Source: Streptomyces buecherae (GTDB lineage Bacteria; Actinomycetota; Actinomycetes; Streptomycetales; Streptomycetaceae). From it: a stretch of DNA of 64,000 nt. The stretch lies in the NCBI RefSeq assembly GCF_014295035.1, contig NZ_CP060404.1:7604501-7668500 (forward strand), written 5' to 3'. The translations under genes were made by a program, and so were the position numbers. The notes under the pieces are model-generated. The model was not told the DNA's origin, made no database searches, and saw nothing but the letters and a program-made list of their open reading frames with translations. Positions 53,307-61,930 of the stretch are shown here, piece after piece; the stretch's first letter is position 1, and the number at the start of each line of letters is the position of its first letter.

Positions 53307-53732
53307 TCAGGCGTAGACGCTCTCCACGAACTGTGCGAGTTGGTCGTCGCTCAGGTGATGGGCCAGATCGGCTTCGCTGATGATGCCGACGAGGCGCTTG
53401 TTCTCGTCGATGACCGGCAGGCGGCGGATCTGGTTGCTCTCCATCTCTCTGAGTACCTGGTCCACGTCGGCGTCGGCGCTGACCCAGCGCGGTGTGCCCT
53501 TGCACAGGTCTCCCGCGGTGACCCGCGCCGGATCGTGCCCCGCGGCGACACAGCCGATCACGATGTCACGGTCGGTGACGATGCCGCACATCCGCTCGTT
53601 CGGGTCGGTGGGATCGCTGACCGGTAGGGCGCCCACGTCGAGCTCCCGCATGAGCTGGGCGACCCGGTCCAGGGTCTCGGTTGCCGGTACCCACTGGGCC
53701 CCGGGGTGCATGATGTCCGCGGCGGTGGTCAT
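53307..53732 (-). CDS. CBS-pair protein
   Basis: A 141-residue protein made of two CBS motifs (about 5-62, ADIMHPGAQWVPATETLDRVAQLM... ALPVSDP, and 72-128, WVSADADVDQVLREMESNQIRRLPVIDENKRLVGIISEADL). CBS pairs bind AMP, ATP, SAM or similar adenosine nucleotides and act as energy or ion sensors. In Streptomyces such stand-alone CBS proteins sit in dormancy/stress-type clusters, but this neighbourhood is partly decayed. GAGGAG precedes the ATG. Confidence 0.9.
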   Translation of the reverse strand: MTTAADIMHPGAQWVPATETLDRVAQLMRELDVGALPVSDPTDPNERMCGIVTDRDIVIGCVAAGHDPARVTAGDLCKGTPRWVSADADVDQVLREMESNQIRRLPVIDENKRLVGIISEADLAHHLSDDQLAQFVESVYA

Positions 53733-54372
53733 GGGCGCTCCTCTTGTCGGCTTCGGTGGTTCCAGTCTCCGAGCGTGACCGCCACCCGCTGCCCGGGGTA
53801 CGCCATCCGAGTGACGCCGAGGCCCGCGCGGAGGCGGACCTGTGCCGGTAGGGCACGCATCGCGCGAATCCCCGTCACGCACGCGATGCGGCGACAGGAG
53901 GAGGTCATCACCATGACCGGTACTCAGGCGGCGACGGACACGAGGACGACCCCGGCCCTGCCGTCGGTCACCGACCCCCTAAGCCTCCCACTGGCACCCG
54001 GACTTCCTTCTGACCGATCAACGTCGGCCAGATCGCCGTCCACGACGGAGCCTTCGGGACGCCCGGCGCGCCGGCCAATGCCCGGGTCGGAGCCCGGTGC
54101 GTGCGAGTGCTGCGGCGCCTCGCGGCTGGCGGGGACAGGGTCGCCGCCATGTAGGCCGGGCGCGCTGGCCCGCCGACTCCCCGCGCTGCCGGGGCAGTGC
54201 TGGGTGTGTCAGGCGGACCCGCGCGCCCGGCCACTGGACGGCCCGCGGTGGGAGGCGACGCGTCCGGACCCCTGCGGGCCCGTCCCAGTCCCGGGGCGCG
54301 ACCGAGCGCCTCGCCCACCTCACGCGCGAGTTGGTTGCGGCATGGCCACACATAGTGGACCGCCGCCTCGAT
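53733..54372. other. region with decayed coding fragments
   Basis: A 640-base stretch with no intact gene. A strong ribosome site (GGAGGAGGTC) precedes the ATG at 53913, but coding-type codon use ends after about 25 codons. A separate 45-codon segment, 54017-54154, has strong G/C third positions in another frame (INVGQIAVHDGAFG) but no start. Together they suggest a gene broken by frameshifts or deletion. I do not recognise the family. Confidence 0.35.
53913..54154 (+). pseudogene. probable broken gene, family not recognised
   Basis: It begins with an excellent ribosome site and MTGTQAATDTRTTPALPSV, then loses codon bias. The frame shifts needed to join it to a 45-codon segment with coding character (54017-54154, ending RVAAM and TAG) are not obvious. 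The open frame from the ATG continues to 54404 but is Arg/Pro-rich. It lies between the CBS protein and a stress-type membrane protein, so a small stress gene is possible. Confidence 0.3.
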
Positions 54373-54633
54373 TCAGGTCCGCCGGCGCAACCACATGGGG
54401 GTGAGGGCGGAGATCAGGACGGCCGCGATGCCGATCTGGAAGAAGTGGCGAATCCAGTCGATGCCACCGGTGTCACGCACGCCGAAAGCGGAGGCGAGTC
54501 CGTTGCCGGCGAGGCCGCCGATGATGCCCAGAATGATCGTGAGCCACAAGGGAATGGGCTGGCGGCCAGGTATGACGAGCTTCGCCAGCAGACCGATGAT
54601 GAGCCCCGCGATGATGGCCCAGAGAAACGACAC
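54373..54633 (-). CDS. GlsB/YeaQ/YmgE family stress membrane protein
   Basis: An 86-residue membrane protein with three hydrophobic helices and the family motifs WAIIAGLIIGLLAKLVIPGRQ and ILGIIGGLAGNGLASAFG. Members are transglycosylase-associated/stress-response proteins of unclear action. The GTG start is preferred because AAAGGA lies six bases upstream and other members begin here. An ATG at 54657 would add eight residues. It is AT-richer than its neighbours. Confidence 0.85.
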   Translation of the reverse strand: MSFLWAIIAGLIIGLLAKLVIPGRQPIPLWLTIILGIIGGLAGNGLASAFGVRDTGGIDWIRHFFQIGIAAVLISALTPMWLRRRT

Positions 54634-55013
54634 GGTAATTCCTTTCGCCCACTTCATCCTGATGTAAAGGCTGTCACCCTGCGCGTGCCCGCGCCGGAGA
54701 CTTGTAAGCCTCCGCTTCCCGGACGCGTGGGGGACGGGCCTGCCACGTTCCAGTGCCTTCTCCGCGCCGGGTTCGGCTGCTCCCCGCGGTGAGCGTGTGC
54801 GGTTCGGTAGCGCGATCGGGGCTGTCGGCGCGCGTCGGGAGGTCGTTGGCCGGCCGCGCGGCCGTGACATCGGTGCGCGGTGGGCCTTGGCGGTGGGCTG
54901 CCGAGCGCGGGCCTGCTCCCGCTCGCGCCCGCGAGACCACGCACCATGGGGGAGGCCGGTCGGGAAGGTCGCGCCCGAGCGGTTCCGTCCGGTTGCCGCG
55001 ACCCGACCAGGTG
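54634..55013. other. intergenic region between GlsB-like and AraC genes
   Basis: A 380-base gap. Near 54690-54713 there is a short CGGAG-N10-CTCCG hairpin that could be a terminator or regulatory stem. The left end must carry the promoter of the GlsB-like gene. No gene is supported. Confidence 0.3.
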
Positions 55014-55955
55014 TCACTCGGCCCTCTCGCCCGAGTCCCCGGCTGAGGCACGCCAACGGCGTCGCCATGCTCCGGGCGCGACGCTCTCGTGCCGGCGGAA
55101 CGCTCGACTGAAGGCGGCGTCGGTGTCGTAGCCGATCGCGAGGGCGATTTGTTGCAGGCTCGATTCGGTGTCACGCAGCAGTGCTTTCGCCCGGTGCATG
55201 CGCCAGTAGGTGAGGTAGTTGATGGGCGAGTCACCTGTCTTCTGCCTGAACGCCACGGCGAACGCCGCCCGCGACATCCCGGCTCGGCGCGCGAGTTCCT
55301 CAACCGTCCACGGGTGTGCGAGATCGGTGTGAAGGTCGCGCAGTGCCGGCGCGAGCCGTGGGTCGCTGAGAGCGGACAGCCACCCGTGTGAGCTCTCGGT
55401 GGATGAGACGTGGGTACGAAGCGCGTACACGAAGAGAGCGTCGGCCAGGCGGCTCGTGATGAACCCGGACCCGAAACCGGAAGACGTTCGCTCCAGTTCC
55501 AGCAGCCTGAAGGTGGAACGCAACGCGTCGCCGATCGAGTCGTCGAGATCGAGCCGCAGCACGGGAGGCAGCACTCTCAACAGCGGCTCGGCGGCACCGG
55601 TGTCGAAGGCCAACCGCGCCGAGACGATCTCGGTCACCGGCCCCTCCGTACCGTGGCGCACACGAGAACCAGGTTGAGACGCCAGGAGGCTCTCGCAACT
55701 GACCAGGGACCGCCCCGGTTCGTCCGCGAGGGCGAACTCGGCGCCGGCCCGTACCAGGAAGCAGTTGCCAGGGGCGAGCAGTTCCGGTTCAGCCTGCGAG
55801 CCGGGTTGCCACCAGCAGCGCCCGCTCCTGATCATCATCACGTAGGTCGTATGGGGCGACCTGAAGGAGATACCCCAGGCTCCGCGGGCTTCTACGCTGA
55901 CGTACCGCGAGTCCTCGACAGACCTTGCCGCCAGGACGTCATCGATGGGGTCCAT
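55014..55955 (-). CDS. AraC family transcriptional regulator
   Basis: A 313-residue regulator. The N-terminal half (about 20-185) is a cupin-like ligand domain (ISFRSPHTTYVMMIRSGRCWWQPGSQAEPELLAPGNCFLVRAGAEFAL). The C-terminal 100 residues are an AraC HTH pair: WTVEELARRAGMSRAAFAVAFRQKTGDSPINYLTYWRMHRAKALL and SLQQIALAIGYDTDAAFSRAFRRHES. It is divergent from the flavodoxin-like gene 56157, its probable target. Confidence 0.88.
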   Translation of the reverse strand: MDPIDDVLAARSVEDSRYVSVEARGAWGISFRSPHTTYVMMIRSGRCWWQPGSQAEPELLAPGNCFLVRAGAEFALADEPGRSLVSCESLLASQPGSRVRHGTEGPVTEIVSARLAFDTGAAEPLLRVLPPVLRLDLDDSIGDALRSTFRLLELERTSSGFGSGFITSRLADALFVYALRTHVSSTESSHGWLSALSDPRLAPALRDLHTDLAHPWTVEELARRAGMSRAAFAVAFRQKTGDSPINYLTYWRMHRAKALLRDTESSLQQIALAIGYDTDAAFSRAFRRHESVAPGAWRRRWRASAGDSGERAE

Positions 55956-56156
55956 CGCGTCACCGTAGACGATCGGTCATAAAAGCCAGACGTTCAGCGT
56001 CCTCGCGTCTTGAGTAGTCGTCGTAGCGTCAACAGTGCAGGGGGAGCACGCCGGCGCCAGGGACACGGTCCGAAGCAATCGGCGACGTACACCCCGGCCG
56101 AGCACATCCGTCTTCCCCCATCGCGGTATCCGACCCCGTGAATCGCTGGAGTTCGC

Positions 56157-56780
56157 ATGTCTGAGTCCGTCACCCCGCCTCCTTCAGTCGTCGTCGCCTT
56201 CCACTCCGGCTACGGCCACACCACGGTCCTCGCCGAGGCGGTCCGGCGCGGAGCGGCGGACGCCGGCGCCGAGGTGGCCCTCGTTCCGGTGGACACCATC
56301 ACCGACGCACAGTGGCAGCAGTTGGACGACGCCGACGCGATCGTCTTCGGCTCGCCCACCTACATGGGCAGCGCGTCCGCCGCGTTCCACGCCTTCGCCG
56401 AGGCCACCAGCCGTCGCTTCGCGGAAGGCCGCTGGGCCGACAAGCTCGCGGCCGGCTTCACCAACTCCGCGTCCAAGGCCGGTGACAAGTCCAGCACCCT
56501 CGCCTTCTTCGCCACCTTCGCCGCCCAGCACCGCATGCTGTGGGTCAGCCTCGGCCTCGCCGCCGGCTGGAACTCCACCACCGCCTCCGAGAACGACCTC
56601 AACCGCCTCGGCTTCTGGGGCGGCGCCGGGGCCCAGACCCCGCTCGACGGTGGCGCCGACACTGTCCACGCCGCCGACATCGGCACCGCCGAGTACCTCG
56701 GTGCCCGTATCGCCCGCCAGGCCGCCCTGGTGGCGGCCGGACGCCACGCCGCCCCTCCGCAGCAGCGGGCCAACGTGTGA
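56157..56780 (+). CDS. flavodoxin-like NAD(P)H-dependent FMN protein (WrbA-type)
   Basis: A 207-residue flavodoxin-fold protein. The FMN phosphate loop is VVVAFHSGYGHTTVLAEAV, and the isoalloxazine loop is GSPTYMGSASAAFHAFAEA, close to NAD(P)H:quinone oxidoreductase WrbA. It probably reduces quinones under oxidative stress. It is divergent from an AraC regulator. The C-terminal ~20 residues are Ala/Pro-rich. Confidence 0.85.
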   Translation: MSESVTPPPSVVVAFHSGYGHTTVLAEAVRRGAADAGAEVALVPVDTITDAQWQQLDDADAIVFGSPTYMGSASAAFHAFAEATSRRFAEGRWADKLAAGFTNSASKAGDKSSTLAFFATFAAQHRMLWVSLGLAAGWNSTTASENDLNRLGFWGGAGAQTPLDGGADTVHAADIGTAEYLGARIARQAALVAAGRHAAPPQQRANV

Positions 56781-56959
56781 GTTCCATGTGAGGACCATGC
56801 TCCGAAGGCGACCGGCGACACGATGGGCGCAGGTCACCGGGCCAGCGGTGCCATGCGGCGTTCATGTTCTCCCATGCGCTCCCATGCCCGCGGGTGACGC
56901 TGGTGCGGTGCTCGTGGTCGTCGCGGGCACCTCTGCCACCGCTGGCCTGTGGAGACTCG

Positions 56960-57874
56960 ATGATCGAAGTACGTGGACTGACCAAGCGCTACGGTGACGT
57001 CCTCGCCGTGGACGACCTGACCTTCGGCGTCCGCGCGGGAGAGGTCACCGGCTTCCTGGGACCCAATGGCGCGGGCAAGTCGACGACCCTCCGGATGGTT
57101 CTGGGCCTGGACGCCGCCAGTTCAGGCACCGCGACCGTGCGGGGTCGGCCGTACAGCGCCCAGCCCGCCCCGCTCAAGGCGGTCGGGGCACTGTTGGACC
57201 CCGGCGCGGTGCTGCCCAGCCGCACCGCCTTCCATCACCTGCTGGCCCTCGCGGCCGGCAACGGGATCCCGCGCGGTCGCGTGAGCCAGGTACTGGCCGA
57301 GGTGGGACTGGAGAAGGTCGCGCGGCGCAGGGCCGGGACGTTCTCCCTCGGGATGCGCCAGCGCCTGGGGATCGCCGCCGCGCTGCTGGGCGATCCGCCG
57401 GTCCTGGTCTTCGACGAGCCCCTCAACGGTCTCGACCCCGAGGGCATCGTGTGGATCCGCTCGCTCATGCGCGGGATGGCCGCCGAGGGACGTGTGGTGC
57501 TGATGTCCAGTCATCTGATGAGTGAGATGGAACTGACCGCGGACCATCTCATCGTCGTCGGGCGCGGCAAGCTCATCGCGGACACCACGATGAAGGACTT
57601 CATCGAAGCGCACTCCGAGCGTGAGGTCCTGGTGCGTACCCCGCAGGCCGAGACGCTCCGGCCGCTGCTGGCCGGCGCCGCCGGCGTGCGGGCCGAGGGC
57701 AACGACACGCTCGTGGTCACCGGCCTGGAAGCCGCCGCGATAGGAGCCCTGGCCGCAGCGGTCGAGGTGGAGTTGCACGAGTTGTCCCCGCGTCAGGTGT
57801 CCCTGGAGAGGGCGTTCATGGACCTGACCCGCGACGCGGTGGAGTACCAGGCCGAGAAGGAGACGAACCGATGA
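56960..57874 (+). CDS. ABC-2 exporter ATP-binding protein
   Basis: A 304-residue ATPase. Walker A is GPNGAGKST (Lys40), the signature motif is FSLGMRQRLGIA near 130 and Walker B is VLVFDEPLNGLDPEG. The C-terminal 70 residues are a regulatory tail typical of drug or lantibiotic exporters. GGAG precedes the ATG at 56960. Its ATGA stop-start overlap with the permease shows a two-gene exporter, and a two-component system follows. Confidence 0.9.
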   Translation: MIEVRGLTKRYGDVLAVDDLTFGVRAGEVTGFLGPNGAGKSTTLRMVLGLDAASSGTATVRGRPYSAQPAPLKAVGALLDPGAVLPSRTAFHHLLALAAGNGIPRGRVSQVLAEVGLEKVARRRAGTFSLGMRQRLGIAAALLGDPPVLVFDEPLNGLDPEGIVWIRSLMRGMAAEGRVVLMSSHLMSEMELTADHLIVVGRGKLIADTTMKDFIEAHSEREVLVRTPQAETLRPLLAGAAGVRAEGNDTLVVTGLEAAAIGALAAAVEVELHELSPRQVSLERAFMDLTRDAVEYQAEKETNR

Positions 57875-58752
57875 GCCACCCTCGCACGCACCCCGAGCCC
57901 GCACCGGTTCCGGCGAAGCCGCCCTCTCGTACGCGCCGCGGGCGGTCCGCATCGGACAGCGCGGGGTCGGGCCGGGCGACCTTCTGGCACAGCCTGCACG
58001 CCGAGTGGGTCAAGATCCGCACGATGCGGTCAACGCTGTGGGTGATCCTGGGCGCGCTGGCCTTCGCCGTGGGCCTGGCCGCGCTGAACGGTTCGTCAGC
58101 AGGCGACGAGTACGCGGACCTGTCGCCCGCCGACCAGGCCGCGTTCGATCCGCTGGAGACCAGCCTGATGGGTTACCTGGTGGCGCAGATCGCGTTCGGC
58201 TTGTTGGGCGGCCTCGTGATGACCTCCGAATACGGGGCGCGCACGATCGTGCCCACCCTCACCTCCGTGCCACAGAGGGCCCGGGTCCTGGGATCGAAGG
58301 CCCTGGTGCTGGTGGCAGTGGCACTGCCGGTCGGGATCGTGGTGTCGCTCGGTGGGTTTCTCGTCGGACAGGCTTCGCTGTCCGGGGCGGGCGCTCCACA
58401 CCTGGCGCTGTCGGATGGCGTGGCACTGCGCGGCGTCTTCGGAGGTGGCGTGTATCTGGCATTGGCCGCCCTCTTCGGACTGGCTCTGGGCGCGGTGATC
58501 CGCTCCACGACCGCTACGGTGACGACGCTGTTCGGCGCGATGCTCATCGTCCAGGCATTCGCGCCCGCGCTGCCCGGCGCGCTCGGGGACTGGGTCTCGA
58601 AGTTCTGGCCGCCCATCGCCGGTGGACAGATCATCACCGCTGTCCGGGACCCGGACGTACTGGGCCCCTGGGCCGGGCTCGGCGTCATGGCCGGGTGCGT
58701 GGCCGCACTCCTCGCGGTGGCGTTCGTCGTGTTCCGCAAGCGCGATGCCTGA
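57871..58752 (+). CDS. ABC-2 type permease
   Basis: A 293-residue membrane protein. A basic N-terminus of about 45 residues leads to six helices: LWVILGALAFAVGLAALNG, YLVAQIAFGLLGGLVMTSEYGARTI and four more, the last VAALLAVAFVVF at the end. The YGARTI loop is characteristic of ABC-2 permeases in bacitracin-type exporters. It pairs with the preceding ATPase. The substrate is unknown; antimicrobial peptides or lipids are plausible given the adjoining two-component system. Confidence 0.88.
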   Translation: MSHPRTHPEPAPVPAKPPSRTRRGRSASDSAGSGRATFWHSLHAEWVKIRTMRSTLWVILGALAFAVGLAALNGSSAGDEYADLSPADQAAFDPLETSLMGYLVAQIAFGLLGGLVMTSEYGARTIVPTLTSVPQRARVLGSKALVLVAVALPVGIVVSLGGFLVGQASLSGAGAPHLALSDGVALRGVFGGGVYLALAALFGLALGAVIRSTTATVTTLFGAMLIVQAFAPALPGALGDWVSKFWPPIAGGQIITAVRDPDVLGPWAGLGVMAGCVAALLAVAFVVFRKRDA

Positions 58753-58803
58753 CACGGCGGGGACACTGGGCGTGCAGTAGACCACCGGTCGGGGACAGAT
58801 GCC

Positions 58804-59505
58804 ATGACAACGAGACAACGCCTGCTCCTCGTGGAGGACGAGCCCACCCTGCGCGAGCTGCTGTCGGCCAGCCTGCAACTGGCCGGCTTCCACGTGGACT
58901 CGGCCGAGAACGGCGCACAGGCGCTGGAAGCGGTGCGCGAGCACGCGGTGGACCTGATCGTGCTGGACGTGATGCTGCCCGACATCGACGGCTTCGAGGT
59001 CGCCCGCCGCCTGCGGGCGCGCCCGGACGTGCGGACAGGACACACACCGATCCTCTTCCTCACCGCACGGGACGCGGCCGAGGACCGGATCAGCGGGCTA
59101 CGGGTGGGCGGGGACGACTACGTCACCAAGCCGTTCAACCTGGAGGAGCTGGTCCTGCGCATCCAGGCCGTGCTGCGCCGCACCAGCGGCCACCAACCCG
59201 AGAGCCGCCTCGCGGTGGGCGACCTGGAACTGGACGTCGACAGCCATCAGGTGACCCGGGGCGGCGTGCCGGTCGCTCTGTCTCCGACCGAGTTCGATCT
59301 GCTGCGCGTGCTGATGGAGAACGCCGGGCAGGTCCTGTCCCGGGAACAACTGCTGGACCAGGTCTGGCACTACGACTTCGGCGGCGACGACTCCATCGTG
59401 GCCTCCTACGTGAGCTACCTCCGCCGGAAGATCGACACCGGAGAGACCAAGCTGATCCACACCGTGCGCGGCACTGGCTACGTCCTGCGCAGGCCCAGGC
59501 GATGA
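58804..59505 (+). CDS. OmpR-type response regulator
   Basis: A 233-residue regulator. The receiver has EDEPT near 11-15, phosphoacceptor Asp55 (VLDVMLPD) and Lys in YVTKPFN. The winged helix reads ALSPTEFDLLRVLMENAGQVLSREQLLDQVW and HTVRGTGYVLR. It starts 51 bases after the ABC permease and overlaps the kinase gene by ATGA, so exporter and two-component genes probably form one operon. Confidence 0.92.
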   Translation: MTTRQRLLLVEDEPTLRELLSASLQLAGFHVDSAENGAQALEAVREHAVDLIVLDVMLPDIDGFEVARRLRARPDVRTGHTPILFLTARDAAEDRISGLRVGGDDYVTKPFNLEELVLRIQAVLRRTSGHQPESRLAVGDLELDVDSHQVTRGGVPVALSPTEFDLLRVLMENAGQVLSREQLLDQVWHYDFGGDDSIVASYVSYLRRKIDTGETKLIHTVRGTGYVLRRPRR

Positions 59506-61019
59506 CCACGACGTCCACGCGCTGCGGCGCCGCGCGTCTGTCGCTGCGGACCCGTCTGGTGATCATCTGCCTGCTGCTGGTGGTGGCCGCCCTGCTCGCC
59601 AGCAACGCCCTGCTGATCACGCTTCTCCAGCGGCAGCTCGTGGACCAGCTTGACGAGCGGTTGCGTACGGCCGCCACAGCGGCAGCGCGGCTCCCCGACC
59701 TCGGCGAGGATTCCGACGTCACCGCGCCGCCGGTGCGCGATGCGGTGGAGCGTCAGCTGATCGGTGACGTCTACGTGGCCCGTCTGAACGCCGACGGTCG
59801 TGTGTCGCGGAGCCTGCGCCCCGCGGTGGGCGACGTACCCGAGCTGCCGCGTCTGGACACAGCGGCGGTCGCGACCCGTGGCGGTGCCCCTTTTGAGGCG
59901 TCGGGCGGCGGCAGCGACTGGCGGGTGATCGCCCAGCCGGTGCGCTCCTCGCCGGGACAGGATACGGACAGGGGCACGCCTTCCACGGGCAGCATCGTCG
60001 TGGCCGGCTCACTGGACGAAGTGAACGGCACGATCCGTGGCCTGGGACTGCGGATGCTGGTGATCGATTCCCTGGTCCTCGTCCTGCTGGGCGTCATCGG
60101 CTGGTTCGCCGTGCGGGCCGGGCTGCGTCCCCTGCGGCGCGTCGAGACGACCGCGGCGGCCATCGCCGGCGGTGACCTCTCCCGGCGGGTCCCCGACCTG
60201 GCCTCCACCCGTACGGAACTGGGGCGCCTGGCCGCCGCCCTCAACGGCATGCTCGACCGGATCGAAGCCGGTGACGCGGCACGGGCGGCCACCAACGACC
60301 GGATGCGCGCCTTCATCGCGGACGCCAGCCACGAACTGCGTACGCCCCTGTTCGGGATCAAGGGCTTCACCGAGCTGTACCGCATGGGAGGCATGCGCGA
60401 GCGGGCGGACGTCGACACCGCGATGAACCGCATCGAGCGCGAATCAGCCCGCCTGGCGCACATCGTCGAGGACCTCCTGCTGCTGGCGCGCCTGGACGAG
60501 GACCCCACCGCGCGCACCCAGTTGCCGCTGAAGCCGACCCCCATGGACCTGCGCACCCTGGCGGCTGACGCCCTGCACGACCTGAGAGCCCTCGCCTCCG
60601 ACCGGGCGGTCACCCTGACCGGGCCCGGCGGCGGCCCTCCCGGAGCCGCCCCCGTGCTGGGCGACGAGGCGAGGCTACGCCAGGTCATGTCCAACCTGAT
60701 CGGGAACGCCATCGCCCACACCCCGGCCGGCAGCCCGGTCCGGATCGGTGTGGGCACACACGACACACTGGCGATCCTCGAACTGAGCGACCAGGGGCCC
60801 GGTCTGACAGCCGAACAGGCCGCCCGCGTCTTCGACCGCTTCTACCGCGCCGACACCGCCCGAGGCCGCACGCGGACCGGCGGCGCCGGCCTGGGCCTGT
60901 CCATCGCCCGCTCCCTGGTCGCCGCCCATCACGGCCGGATGGAAGTCCACACCTCTCCCGGTCAGGGCGCCACGTTCCGCATCCTGCTCCCCGTACACAC
61001 CGATCCAGTCGGCGACTGA
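59502..61019 (+). CDS. sensor histidine kinase
   Basis: A 505-residue kinase. Two membrane helices (about 16-42 and 182-205) bracket a sensor loop of about 140 residues. HAMP spans about 206-260. The phosphoacceptor is His277 in ASHELRTPLFGI. The ATPase domain has NLIGNAIAHTP, DQGPGL and GAGLGLSIA. The kinase likely senses the exporter's substrate or wall stress and controls the exporter through the preceding regulator. Confidence 0.92.
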   Translation: MTTTSTRCGAARLSLRTRLVIICLLLVVAALLASNALLITLLQRQLVDQLDERLRTAATAAARLPDLGEDSDVTAPPVRDAVERQLIGDVYVARLNADGRVSRSLRPAVGDVPELPRLDTAAVATRGGAPFEASGGGSDWRVIAQPVRSSPGQDTDRGTPSTGSIVVAGSLDEVNGTIRGLGLRMLVIDSLVLVLLGVIGWFAVRAGLRPLRRVETTAAAIAGGDLSRRVPDLASTRTELGRLAAALNGMLDRIEAGDAARAATNDRMRAFIADASHELRTPLFGIKGFTELYRMGGMRERADVDTAMNRIERESARLAHIVEDLLLLARLDEDPTARTQLPLKPTPMDLRTLAADALHDLRALASDRAVTLTGPGGGPPGAAPVLGDEARLRQVMSNLIGNAIAHTPAGSPVRIGVGTHDTLAILELSDQGPGLTAEQAARVFDRFYRADTARGRTRTGGAGLGLSIARSLVAAHHGRMEVHTSPGQGATFRILLPVHTDPVGD

Positions 61020-61134
61020 ACAGATCCGCAGATCGCGCCCCGACTCCCGGCGCGTCAGCGCGGAGCCAGGGACCTTGGTCGTTTCCGCCCCAGGAGGCGG
61101 GTGCCGTCCGCACCCGGCAGCGGCGCCGGAGTCC

Positions 61135-61782
61135 TCAGGAGTGCTGCGGGTCGCCGGCGCCGTGGCCGTAGCGGGCGAGCATCGTCGTGACCGCCTCGTC
61201 GACGGCGTGGCAGACGTCGGCAGGTGCGGGGTTCCAGTCGGCGAGCAGCATCCGTGGCCACAGGACGTAGTTGGCGATCATGCCGAGGAACTGGTGGGTG
61301 GCGCTCTCCGCGTCGGGCACCACCGCGGTGCCCGCGGCGTGCTCGGCTTCCAGATAGCGCTGGACGGAGATGAAGTAGGGCAGCTTGCCCAGCTCGAACT
61401 GAGCCCGTCCCAGTTCCGGGAAGCGCGGCAGTTCGGAGATGACGATGCGGAAGAGGGCCGCCATCGTGGGCCGGCCGATCAGGTCGGCGTACTGGCGGCC
61501 GATCGCGATCAGGCCGGCGCGCAGGTCACCGGGGTGTGTCGTGGGCGTCGCCGGATCCGGCCCACCCTTCCAGTACTCGGTGACGATGGCCTCGAAGAGC
61601 GCCGCCTTGGTGGGGAACTGCTTGAACAGCGTGGACTTCGAGACGGCCGCTTCCTGCGCGATCTTCGCCAGCGAGGTCCCGTCATAGCCCCGCTCCAGGA
61701 ACAGCCTCGTGGCCGCCGCGGTGATCGCCTCGCGCTTGCGCTGAGCGAGACGTTGATGGTGCGCGGAGAGTGCTGCGGTCAT
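61135..61782 (-). CDS. TetR family regulator of the SDR gene
   Basis: A 215-residue TetR repressor with HTH at about residues 33-58 (TSLAKIAQEAAVSKSTLFKQFPTKAALF) and a helical C-terminal ligand domain. The start at MTAALSAHH is chosen; upstream codons run through the operators. It is divergent from the SDR gene, and two nearly identical palindromes in the 148-bp intergenic region are its likely binding sites. Confidence 0.88.
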   Translation of the reverse strand: MTAALSAHHQRLAQRKREAITAAATRLFLERGYDGTSLAKIAQEAAVSKSTLFKQFPTKAALFEAIVTEYWKGGPDPATPTTHPGDLRAGLIAIGRQYADLIGRPTMAALFRIVISELPRFPELGRAQFELGKLPYFISVQRYLEAEHAAGTAVVPDAESATHQFLGMIANYVLWPRMLLADWNPAPADVCHAVDEAVTTMLARYGHGAGDPQHS

Positions 61783-61805
61783 GGGCCCAGTATGACCCAT
61801 CCCGA

Positions 61806-61873
61806 GGCGAGTCACTTGACTCGCCATCGTGCGGATGGTTACGTGGACAGGGCTGCGAGTCGAGTGACTCGCC
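61806..61873. promoter_or_regulatory. paired TetR operators between the regulator and SDR genes
   Basis: Two 20-bp palindromes of the form GGCGAGTCA-N2-TGACTCGCC: 61806-61825 (both arms exact) and 61854-61873 (two changes). They are 48 bp apart centre to centre and oriented so that the flanking sequences 61802-61824 and 61855-61877 form a 23-bp inverted repeat with a single mismatch. The promoters of both divergent genes must overlap these sites. Confidence 0.75.
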
Positions 61874-61930
61874 TCGGTCGGCGGGAGCACTGCCAGCCGG
61901 CGTCATTCCGTTTCCGGAGGGGAAGCACTC

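Noticed and set aside
54634..55068. Long upstream extension of the GlsB-like gene
   Set aside because: The frame is open but encodes basic filler; the GTG at 54633 with AAAGGA upstream is the natural start.
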